Part shown: piece after piece, positions 1 through 5,741 of the stretch
Layout of the letters: every line of letters starts with the position of its first letter
Position numbering within the stretch: position 1 is the first letter of the stretch
Assembly (NCBI GenBank): GCA_937870805.1
Contig: CALMZT010000191.1
Span: 1 to 7,692, forward strand
Reading direction: 5' to 3'
Length of the DNA: 7,692 nt
Origin: an uncultured Chloroflexota bacterium
GTDB lineage: Bacteria > Chloroflexota > Anaerolineae > Aggregatilineales > Phototrophicaceae
The notes under the pieces: model-generated
The model's input: only the letters and a program-made list of their open reading frames with translations
The model's database searches: none
What the model was told of the DNA's origin: nothing
Translations under genes and position numbers: made by a program

Positions 1-1
1 A

Positions 2-559
2 AAAGTGGCTGGCGCAAAAATCAGCTTCGACCCGAATATCCGCCCGCAACTCATACCACCGGATCGAGCACGTTATGCCTTCGCGCCGTTCATCAACGCG
101 GCAGATGTCGTGCTGCCGACCAACAACGAAATCCTGATGCTCTATGATTCGTTTCTTATTGATGCTGGTATCCATCATTGGTTGGAAAATGATCTGGAAA
201 AGCGGGTGATCGTCAAACAAGATGTAGAAGGCTGCACATGCTATCGCAGCAGCGATGAGTTTGTGTCAGAAGGGTTGCCATTCATGGTAGAAGTGCTGCC
301 CGTCGGCGCTTATGAAGTACAAGAGGTTGACCCAACTGGTGCGGGCGACTGTTTCGACGCAGGGTTTCTCGTGCGCTGGCTAGCGGGCGACTCAGTAGAT
401 GACGCAGCGCAGTTCGCCAATGCTTGCGGCGCGCTGGCGGTGACGGTACAAGGTCCAATGGCGGGCGCAAAGACGCTGGAAGCGGTGCAAGCCTTCATGC
501 GCGAGAACACCCCCAAAGACCCTGACGAATATGATCCCGATGAACCTATACAGGAGTAA
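2..559 (+). CDS. PfkB-family carbohydrate kinase, C-terminal part (5' truncated by window)
   Basis: This is the C-terminal portion of a ribokinase/PfkB-superfamily sugar kinase, which transfers the ATP gamma-phosphate to a sugar or sugar acid in the cytoplasm. The frame is open to the window edge, and the GTG at 5 is almost certainly an internal valine. Visible family signatures are ISFDPNIRP near the start, typical of 2-keto-3-deoxygluconate and IolC-like kinases, then LPTNNEI, and the ATP/anion-hole motif DPTGAGDCFDAGF. The catalytic Asp of GAGD is encoded at 347-349. The last ~18 residues form an acidic, Pro-rich tail (PKDPDEYDPDEP), which is unusual for the family. The stop lies 3 nt before the next gene, an aldolase, so the two are surely co-transcribed and probably act in sequence. 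The substrate is unknown. KdgK-like, IolC-like or fructokinase-like roles are all possible. Confidence 0.9.
   Translation, partial: KVAGAKISFDPNIRPQLIPPDRARYAFAPFINAADVVLPTNNEILMLYDSFLIDAGIHHWLENDLEKRVIVKQDVEGCTCYRSSDEFVSEGLPFMVEVLPVGAYEVQEVDPTGAGDCFDAGFLVRWLAGDSVDDAAQFANACGALAVTVQGPMAGAKTLEAVQAFMRENTPKDPDEYDPDEPIQE
552..556 (+). promoter_or_regulatory. Ribosome binding site for the first aldolase
   Basis: AGGAG lies 6 nt before the ATG at 563 and overlaps the 3' end of the upstream kinase gene. This supports ATG 563 as the start and suggests translation coupled to the kinase. Confidence 0.75.
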
Positions 560-562
560 AAA

Positions 563-1393
563 ATGTCGATTCTCCCGCGTTTTAATCGTTTATTCGCTGC
601 TGACGGCAAGTGCTTTGATGTCGCCGTCGATCATGGTTTTTTTGGTGAGAGAAATTTCCTCACGGACATCGAAGACATGCACAAAGTTGTGGCAACGCTC
701 GTCGATGCTGCGCCCGATGCGATTCAATTGTCCATCGGGCAAGCGCCGATTTTGCAGCACATCCCCGGCAAAGGCAAACCCGCGCTCGTCCTGCGCACCG
801 ACATCGCCAACGTTTACGGCAAAACGCTGCCACGTAAGCTCTACAGCCGCACGATTGATGCGCCCGTTGAGCAGGCGCTGCGTTTGGATGCCGCGTGTGT
901 CGTCGTCAATCTGTTCAATCTACCCGATCAACCCGAAGTGTATGAGGCGTGCATCGACAACATCTGCGCGCTCAAGCCGCAGTGTGAACGCTGCGGAATG
1001 CCGCTGATGATCGAGCCGCTGGTGATGAAGGACAACGCGACGGCGGGCGGTTACATGGTCGATGGTGACATTGACAAGATTTTGCCCCTCGTGCGCCAGG
1101 CGATTGAACTTGGCGCGGACATCATCAAAGCTGATCCTACGGATGATGTGAGCCAGTATCACAAGGTCATTCAAGTGGCGGCAGGCAAGCCTGTGCTGGT
1201 GCGCGGCGGTGGCAAGGTGTCAGACGCCGAAATCTTGCAGCGCACCTACGATCTGATGCAGCAGGGCGCGCGCGGCATTGTCTACGGGCGCAACGTGATT
1301 CAGCATCCGAATCCGGCGGGCATGACGCGCGCATTGATGGCGATTGTCCACAATGGTACGACGCCCGCAGACGCAGCATGGTATATAGGGTAG
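563..1393 (+). CDS. DhnA/FbaB-type class I (Schiff-base) aldolase, DeoC/LacD superfamily
   Basis: A 276-residue cytoplasmic TIM-barrel aldolase of the FbaB/DhnA/LsrF type (COG1830-like), a family that cleaves ketose phosphates through a lysine Schiff base. Visible signatures are DVAVDHGFF at 19-27, with Asp23 matching the conserved Asp after strand 1; MIEPLVM at 149-155; DIIKADPTDD at 186-195, with Lys189 as the probable Schiff-base lysine; RGGGK at 214-218, the phosphate-binding loop region; and GARGIVYGRNVIQHPNP at 235-251, the classic C-terminal FbaB signature. Length is normal for the family. The ATG at 563 has a good AGGAG six bases upstream. It follows a PfkB kinase by 3 nt, so it likely cleaves that kinase's product, such as a phosphorylated deoxy-keto sugar acid or ketose. 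True fructose-bisphosphate aldolase and LsrF-like thiolase activities are less likely alternatives. Confidence 0.9.
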   Translation: MSILPRFNRLFAADGKCFDVAVDHGFFGERNFLTDIEDMHKVVATLVDAAPDAIQLSIGQAPILQHIPGKGKPALVLRTDIANVYGKTLPRKLYSRTIDAPVEQALRLDAACVVVNLFNLPDQPEVYEACIDNICALKPQCERCGMPLMIEPLVMKDNATAGGYMVDGDIDKILPLVRQAIELGADIIKADPTDDVSQYHKVIQVAAGKPVLVRGGGKVSDAEILQRTYDLMQQGARGIVYGRNVIQHPNPAGMTRALMAIVHNGTTPADAAWYIG

Positions 1394-1396
1394 ACG

Positions 1397-2545
1397 ATGG
1401 GGAAAAAAATCCTGCGCTTCGGCGTGATTGGCTTGGGGTTGATGGGACGCGAGTTCGGCAGTGCCAGCGCGCGCTGGTGTCATCTGTTGAACCTGGATTT
1501 TATTCCCAAGATCACGGCAATTTGCGATACCAACGAAAAGCTGTTCGACTGGTTCACATCGAATTTCGACAGCATCACCGTCAAAACCAGCGACTATCAT
1601 GATTTGCTGAACAGCGATGAGGTTGACGCGATTTACTGCGCTGTGCCACACAATCTACATGCGCAGGTTTACACGGACATCATCAAGGCGGGCAAACACC
1701 TGCTAGGCGAAAAACCCTTTGGCATTGACCTTGCGGCGAACGAGCACATTCTTGAAGTCATCCGTCAGCATCCCAACGTGATGGTTGCCTGTTCGTCAGA
1801 GTTTCCGTTCTTTCCGGCAGCGCAGCGTATTTTGCGTTACATCGACGAAGACCGTTTTGGCACGATTATTGAAGCGTCATCAGGACTTTTGCATAGCAGC
1901 GATCTAGACCCCAACAAAAAAATCAATTGGAAGCGCATGATCGCTATGAATGGCGAGTATGGTTCCATGGGGGACCTTGGAATGCACGCATTGCACATCC
2001 CACTGCGCGTGGGGTGGATGCCCCAGCAGGTACATGCGCAGTTGAGCAATATTATCACCCAACGTCCCGACGCTTCTGGTGCAATGGTGCCATGTGAGAC
2101 CTGGGACAACGCCACAATTTGCTGTGATGTGCAAACGGGAAACCAACAATTTCCAATGTACATTCAAACTTATCGTGTCTCACCCGGCGACACGAATACG
2201 TGGTATATGCGTATTCTAGGCACAAAATTCAGCGTGGAATACACAACCAAGTACCCCAAAACGCTGCGCACGATGCAGTACATCGCTAGCGGCGAGCAGG
2301 CGTGGCAGGTGCTTGATTTAGGCTATGAAACGCCTTATCCCACGATCACAGGCGGCATTTTTGAGTTCGGCTGTTCTGATGGCTTGCTGCAAATGTGGGC
2401 GGCGTTCTGTGACCAACTAGCCAACGGACGCGACAAAATGTTGCAGCCGTTTTACTGCGCCACGCCCGACGAAACACATTTGCACCATCGCGTGCTGACG
2501 GCGGCATTACAAAGTGGCAAGACAAAGCAGGTTGTGACGGTTTGA
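1397..2545 (+). CDS. Gfo/Idh/MocA-family NAD(P)-dependent oxidoreductase
   Basis: A 382-residue cytoplasmic dehydrogenase. The N-terminal Rossmann fold shows the dinucleotide-binding motif GLGLMG at 12-17 (overall FGVIGLGLMG), an acidic residue region AICDTNEK at 41-48 after strand 2, AVPHNLHAQ at 82-90, and the family hallmark GEKPFG at 104-109, whose Lys106 is the catalytic lysine. The C-terminal alpha/beta substrate domain contains MGDLGMHALHIP at 191-202, whose Asp and His match the usual substrate-side acid/base pair. Members oxidise hydroxyl groups of sugars and cyclitols, for example inositol 2-dehydrogenase or glucose-fructose oxidoreductase. ATG 1397 is supported by AGGG at 1387-1390, six bases upstream, overlapping the aldolase stop. 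The 3-nt gap places it in the same transcript, where it would supply the oxidation step of the pathway. The exact substrate cannot be told from the sequence. Confidence 0.9.
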   Translation: MGKKILRFGVIGLGLMGREFGSASARWCHLLNLDFIPKITAICDTNEKLFDWFTSNFDSITVKTSDYHDLLNSDEVDAIYCAVPHNLHAQVYTDIIKAGKHLLGEKPFGIDLAANEHILEVIRQHPNVMVACSSEFPFFPAAQRILRYIDEDRFGTIIEASSGLLHSSDLDPNKKINWKRMIAMNGEYGSMGDLGMHALHIPLRVGWMPQQVHAQLSNIITQRPDASGAMVPCETWDNATICCDVQTGNQQFPMYIQTYRVSPGDTNTWYMRILGTKFSVEYTTKYPKTLRTMQYIASGEQAWQVLDLGYETPYPTITGGIFEFGCSDGLLQMWAAFCDQLANGRDKMLQPFYCATPDETHLHHRVLTAALQSGKTKQVVTV

Positions 2546-2604
2546 GATAGAATCGTCGTAGCGTGTTCGACCAAAAACTAAAAACCAACAACGAATAACT
2601 TTTT
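2546..2604 (+). promoter_or_regulatory. A-rich intergenic gap without a ribosome binding site; possible weak promoter
   Basis: This 59-nt gap is the first break in an otherwise tight gene series. TAGAAT at 2548-2553 matches 5 of 6 bases of a sigma70 -10 box, but no convincing -35 sits at proper spacing. The 3' half (about 2572-2600) is very rich in A and C with few G, so it is likely unstructured. No GGAG-like sequence precedes the ATG at 2605. An internal promoter is possible but weakly supported. Confidence 0.25.
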
Positions 2605-3720
2605 ATGGATACACCAATAGACGTTATTGTCAGCGGGCATTTGTGCCTCGATTTGCTGCCCGATATGGCACACGTCAAGCCCGACAACCTCACCAAACCG
2701 GGACACATGAGTGAAGCCGGACCTATCACTCTTTCCACAGGCGGCGTCGTGTCAAACACAGGCTTGGCGCTGCATCGGCTCGGCGTGAATGTGCGCTTGA
2801 TGGCAGGCGTGGGCAACGATCTGCTGGGGCGCGTCATCATCGAGTTTCTCAGCGCGCGCGACCCATCGTTGAGCGAACTGATTTCGATTATTCCCGATCA
2901 GCCCAGCTCGTATACCGTCGTGCTGTCACCGTTGAACGCAGACCGCGCTTTTATCCACTGCACAGGCACAAATGACACTTTTGGCGAAGAAACCATCAAC
3001 TTTTCGCTGCTGTCACAGGCAAAAATTTTTCATCTCGGTTATCCACCGCTGCTGCCACGTCTGATGCGCAATGATGGTGAAGAGAGCGAAATCATCTTTC
3101 GTAAAGCGAAGGCAACAGGCGTCGTCACGTCACTGGACATGACACTGCCTGATGCTAACGGTGTCAGTGGGCGCGTCAATTGGCGGCGGCTGCTGGAACG
3201 CACACTGCCTTATGTCGATATTTTCCTGCCGAGCATCGAGGAAATTTTGTTCATGCTGCGGCGTGACGACTACGAACGCTGGCACGGCAATGTTCTGTCG
3301 CATCTCACACGGCGCTATCTTAGCACTTTAGCTGATGAACTGCTGACGATGGGCACGGTCATCACGGGCTTCAAACTTGGCGAGATGGGGATGTATTTGC
3401 ACACGGGCGAGGCAGCGCATTTTGATCGTTTGGAACGCCTGCAACTCGATGTACAATCGTGGGCAAATGCGCGTGTATATCAACCGACATTTGCTGTGAC
3501 CGTTGCAGGGACAACAGGCGCAGGTGACTCGGCATATGCGGCGTTATTCGCATCGCTGCTGCGCGGGATGAATCCCGAAGACACGCTGCGCTTTGCCAAT
3601 GCCGTAGGGGCGTGTAACGTCGAGGCGATTGATTCGACCAGCGGTATCCGTACATGGGACGAAACTGAGTTACGTATCCGCAGTGGCTGGGCTGCAAATC
3701 CAGTGTACTTGCCAGAATAG
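2605..3720 (+). CDS. Second PfkB-family carbohydrate kinase
   Basis: A 371-residue ribokinase-superfamily kinase, somewhat longer than the usual 300-340. The N-terminal beta strand VIVSGHLCLDLLP at 8-19 is followed by STGGVVSNTGLALHRLG at 44-60, the sugar-binding di-glycine region, and AGVGNDLLG at 67-75. The lid and middle region include FHLGYPP at 142-148 and DIFLPSIEEI at 205-214, the usual N/S-x-x-E magnesium motif. The catalytic anion-hole motif is AGTTGAGDSAYAALF at 301-315, with Asp308 as the base. It is not a close copy of the kinase at the window start, so the operon encodes two different kinases. The ATG at 2605 is preceded by an A-rich 59-nt gap with no Shine-Dalgarno sequence, so initiation may be weak or non-canonical. 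It is followed by a LacD/YihT-type aldolase, a pairing seen in tagatose-phosphate (LacC-LacD) and sulfofructose (YihV-YihT) routes. Confidence 0.9.
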   Translation: MDTPIDVIVSGHLCLDLLPDMAHVKPDNLTKPGHMSEAGPITLSTGGVVSNTGLALHRLGVNVRLMAGVGNDLLGRVIIEFLSARDPSLSELISIIPDQPSSYTVVLSPLNADRAFIHCTGTNDTFGEETINFSLLSQAKIFHLGYPPLLPRLMRNDGEESEIIFRKAKATGVVTSLDMTLPDANGVSGRVNWRRLLERTLPYVDIFLPSIEEILFMLRRDDYERWHGNVLSHLTRRYLSTLADELLTMGTVITGFKLGEMGMYLHTGEAAHFDRLERLQLDVQSWANARVYQPTFAVTVAGTTGAGDSAYAALFASLLRGMNPEDTLRFANAVGACNVEAIDSTSGIRTWDETELRIRSGWAANPVYLPE

Positions 3721-3748
3721 AACCATGTAAATATTTTGATCTTCTTTT

Positions 3749-3778
3749 CAGGGATTAGGTTACGCTTCGTCCCTGTTT
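3749..3778 (+). terminator. Small hairpin in the intergenic gap (weak terminator or attenuator candidate)
   Basis: CAGGGA at 3749-3754 pairs perfectly with TCCCTG at 3770-3775 around a 15-nt loop, followed by only three T. The 6-bp stem and short T run make it a weak intrinsic terminator at best. It could instead attenuate or process the transcript between the second kinase and the second aldolase. Confidence 0.35.
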
Positions 3779-3786
3779 ATAAAACT

Positions 3787-3792
3787 GAGGAG
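3787..3792 (+). promoter_or_regulatory. Strong ribosome binding site for the LacD-like aldolase
   Basis: GAGGAG ends 8 nt before the ATG at 3801. It is the best Shine-Dalgarno sequence of the gene series and fixes this start. TATAAA at 3778-3783 just upstream resembles a -10 box, but it would leave almost no leader and has only a poor -35 (TTAGGT at 3755-3760). Confidence 0.7.
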
Positions 3793-3800
3793 CGTGAAAG

Positions 3801-4772
3801 ATGACAAAGGCGATGACGCCCGGTAGATGGCGCGGGCTAAAACAAACCAGTATGGATGGTGATGTTTTTACGATTCTAGCGTTCGATCAGCGCGGCACGT
3901 ATCGCAAGATGCTGCCCGAAAACAGCTCCTACGATACCGCTGTCGACATTAAACGCGAAGTGGTTACGGCGCTGTCGCCCCATGCCAGCGCGGTGCTCTT
4001 AGATACTGATTATGGGTTGCCGTCGATGTTGAATGTGGCGCGATGCAGCGGCTTGTTGATGGCGCTGGAACGCAGCGGCTATACAGGCGACTCGACGTAC
4101 CGACGCATTGAATTCGACCCCAAGTGGACGGTGGGCAAAATCAAGCGTGTCGGCGCATCGGCGGTCAAACTGCTGGCTTACTATCATCCTCATTCCGGCG
4201 CGCTGGCTGAGGAAATCGAAGGCATGGTTAAGAATATTGCCGACGAATGTCATCGTTACGATCTGCCGCTGTTCCTTGAACCGATTTCCTACAGTCTTGA
4301 CGCGACCATCAGCAAGGAAAGTGCTGAGTTTGCCAAGACGCGACCGGAAGTGGTACGCGAAACGGCGGAGCGACTGAGCAAAACAGGGACGGATGTGTTG
4401 AAGCTGGAATTCCCCGTAGACGCCGCTTTTGATGGTGATCAAGTCGCATGGCAAACAGCGTGTGAAGCGGTGAGCAAGGTGTGTACAGTACCCTGGGTGC
4501 TGCTGAGCGCCGGGGTTGATTTTGACACGTTCGCGGAGCAAACGCGCATCGCCTGTCAGTCAGGGGCAAGCGGTTTCCTCGCCGGGCGCGCCATCTGGAA
4601 AGAAGCTGTCACCATGCCGCGTGCTGATCGTCTACGTTTCCTAGCAGAGAAAGGCACGGAACGCTTGTATCGCTTGAGCAAAATTGCGCTGGAAAACGCG
4701 CGCCCTTGGACAGAGTTTTACAAACTTCCACAGACGACTAGAAACTGGACACACGACTATTCGGAGTTTTGA
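3801..4772 (+). CDS. LacD/YihT-type class I aldolase (COG3684-like)
   Basis: A 323-residue TIM-barrel class I aldolase of the tagatose-1,6-bisphosphate / sulfofructose-phosphate aldolase family; LacD is about 325 residues. Conserved segments are ILAFDQRGTYRKML at 25-38, with Asp29 and Gln30 in the active site; LLDTDYGLP at 67-75; AVKLLAYYHP at 121-130; LFLEPISY at 157-164, with Glu160; VLKLEFP at 199-205, with Lys201 as the probable Schiff-base lysine; PWVLLSAGVDFDTF at 231-244; and GASGFLAGRAIWKEAV at 255-270, whose Arg263 lies in the phosphate/sulfonate-binding loop. All catalytic residues I would expect are present. Preceded by a PfkB kinase, it probably cleaves that kinase's 1-phosphate product into dihydroxyacetone phosphate and an aldehyde. 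Tagatose-, fructose- or sulfofructose-type substrates cannot be separated by eye. Its TGA overlaps the ferredoxin ATG by one base. Confidence 0.92.
   Translation: MTKAMTPGRWRGLKQTSMDGDVFTILAFDQRGTYRKMLPENSSYDTAVDIKREVVTALSPHASAVLLDTDYGLPSMLNVARCSGLLMALERSGYTGDSTYRRIEFDPKWTVGKIKRVGASAVKLLAYYHPHSGALAEEIEGMVKNIADECHRYDLPLFLEPISYSLDATISKESAEFAKTRPEVVRETAERLSKTGTDVLKLEFPVDAAFDGDQVAWQTACEAVSKVCTVPWVLLSAGVDFDTFAEQTRIACQSGASGFLAGRAIWKEAVTMPRADRLRFLAEKGTERLYRLSKIALENARPWTEFYKLPQTTRNWTHDYSEF
4763..4766 (+). promoter_or_regulatory. Ribosome binding site deciding the ferredoxin start
   Basis: GGAG, inside the end of the aldolase gene, lies 5 nt before the ATG at 4772. It favours ATG 4772 over the in-frame TTG at 4769 and fits translational coupling through the TGATG overlap. 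Confidence 0.65.
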
Positions 4773-5134
4773 TGCCAAAGATCACTCTTCAGGATGGAAC
4801 GGCTTTTGAAGCACCACAGGGTAAGCGTTTAGTGTTAGCGATTGAAGATGCTGGAATTGATATTTTGCACCGCTGCGGTGGATTTGCGCGCTGTACCACC
4901 TGCCGCGTAATCGTTCATGAAGGCGAACCACAGAAGATGACACGCGCCGAACGCGAACGCTTGACGGCGGGTTTGCTGTTGGGCAAGGTGCGCCTAAGCT
5001 GTCAAATTCCCTGTGAACAGGATATGAATGTGGAAGTGGTCTATCGCGTTTCTAGGGGCGACGCCGATAGTCCCGGTGAGCGCCCTGACGACAATATCAC
5101 GCCGACGCCGGAATGGGTGACACGGCTCTCATAA
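4772..5134 (+). CDS. [2Fe-2S] ferredoxin
   Basis: A 120-residue soluble ferredoxin of the beta-grasp (plant/adrenodoxin) fold, a one-electron carrier. The N-terminal hairpin MPKITLQDGTAFEAPQGK leads to the cluster ligands Cys35, Cys41 and Cys44 (C-x5-C-x2-C, adrenodoxin-like spacing, context HRCGGFARCTTCRV) and Cys77 in the typical LSCQ motif. The last ~30 residues are a polar, Asp/Pro-rich tail outside the fold. The ATG at 4772 shares its A with the aldolase TGA and has GGAG upstream. A ferredoxin is not an obvious partner of kinases or Schiff-base aldolases. It may serve an oxygenase, reductase or dehydratase encoded outside the window, or be general cell equipment that shares the promoter. 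Confidence 0.93.
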   Translation: MPKITLQDGTAFEAPQGKRLVLAIEDAGIDILHRCGGFARCTTCRVIVHEGEPQKMTRAERERLTAGLLLGKVRLSCQIPCEQDMNVEVVYRVSRGDADSPGERPDDNITPTPEWVTRLS

Positions 5135-5135
5135 T

Positions 5136-5738
5136 ATGGCACCTATCCAAGAACTGCCGCCTAATTACCGCGAAGTCTTCTACTTCACGCTGAACGACCA
5201 GCAAACGCTCCTGCGGCTTAATCTGGCGTCGTTGGTTCCGCTGTTTGTGGCTTTCATCGGCATGAACAATTGGCTGGCGTTCGTGCGCAGTATGCGCGGT
5301 ACATTGGATTGGGGCAGCGCGTGGCTTGATATTGTCGTGATTGCCTTCGCATTGGTTGGCGTGCTGATCGTGCATGAATGGCTGCACGGATTGGCAATTG
5401 CGTGGTTCGGGCATAAGGCACGGTACGGCGCAAAGTTCGGTGAACTTGGACGCTTGAAAATCCCCATGATGCTGTACGCCACTACCGACGACGGCTTATT
5501 CCGCCGCCATGAGTTTATTGTCGTCGCATTGACCCCGTTGGTCGTCATTACACTGTTGGGTATGTGCTTGGGGATTATCTTATCGGATCGCTGGCATTTT
5601 TATCTCACGCTAGCGGTGGCGATCAATGCGGGTGGCGCGGTTGGCGATATGTGGATGTCGTGGATGGTGCTGCGCTATCCTGCATCAGCACTCGTGCGCG
5701 ACGAAGCCGACAGCGTTCGCGTGTTCATGGCGCACTGA
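5136..5738 (+). CDS. DUF3267-like integral membrane protein with HExxH (putative metalloprotease)
   Basis: A 200-residue protein with about four hydrophobic segments: roughly 28-50, 64-92, 126-150 and 155-180. The second ends in HEWLHG at 80-85, an HExxH zinc-binding motif placed at a membrane edge, followed by FGHKARYGAKFG, as in DUF3267-type putative zincins. A later NAGGAVGDMWM at 164-174 offers Asp171 as a possible third metal ligand, a pattern resembling site-2-protease-like families. Family naming is by recollection of motif layout. Proteolysis is inferred, and the substrate is unknown. It starts 1 nt after the ferredoxin stop without a clear Shine-Dalgarno sequence, so it probably depends on coupled translation. 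It is the last gene of the series and ends 3 nt from a convergent gene. Confidence 0.8.
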   Translation: MAPIQELPPNYREVFYFTLNDQQTLLRLNLASLVPLFVAFIGMNNWLAFVRSMRGTLDWGSAWLDIVVIAFALVGVLIVHEWLHGLAIAWFGHKARYGAKFGELGRLKIPMMLYATTDDGLFRRHEFIVVALTPLVVITLLGMCLGIILSDRWHFYLTLAVAINAGGAVGDMWMSWMVLRYPASALVRDEADSVRVFMAH

Positions 5739-5741
5739 AAG

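Noticed and set aside
531..1007. A 158-codon + strand frame over the kinase-aldolase junction
   Set aside because: It overlaps the aldolase gene in another frame, and its product is Ser/Arg/Cys-rich low-complexity sequence typical of an out-of-frame reading.
2346..2840. A 164-codon minus-strand open frame spanning the oxidoreductase-kinase gap
   Set aside because: It covers parts of two well-supported + strand genes, and its translation lacks recognisable motifs.
3999..4541. A 180-codon minus-strand open frame
   Set aside because: It is fully antisense to the LacD-like aldolase, which has all its family motifs. The antisense product shows no fold signature.
4769..4771. TTG as the ferredoxin start
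   Set aside because: The ATG immediately after it has better spacing to GGAG (5 nt) and is the stronger start codon. The protein differs by one residue only.
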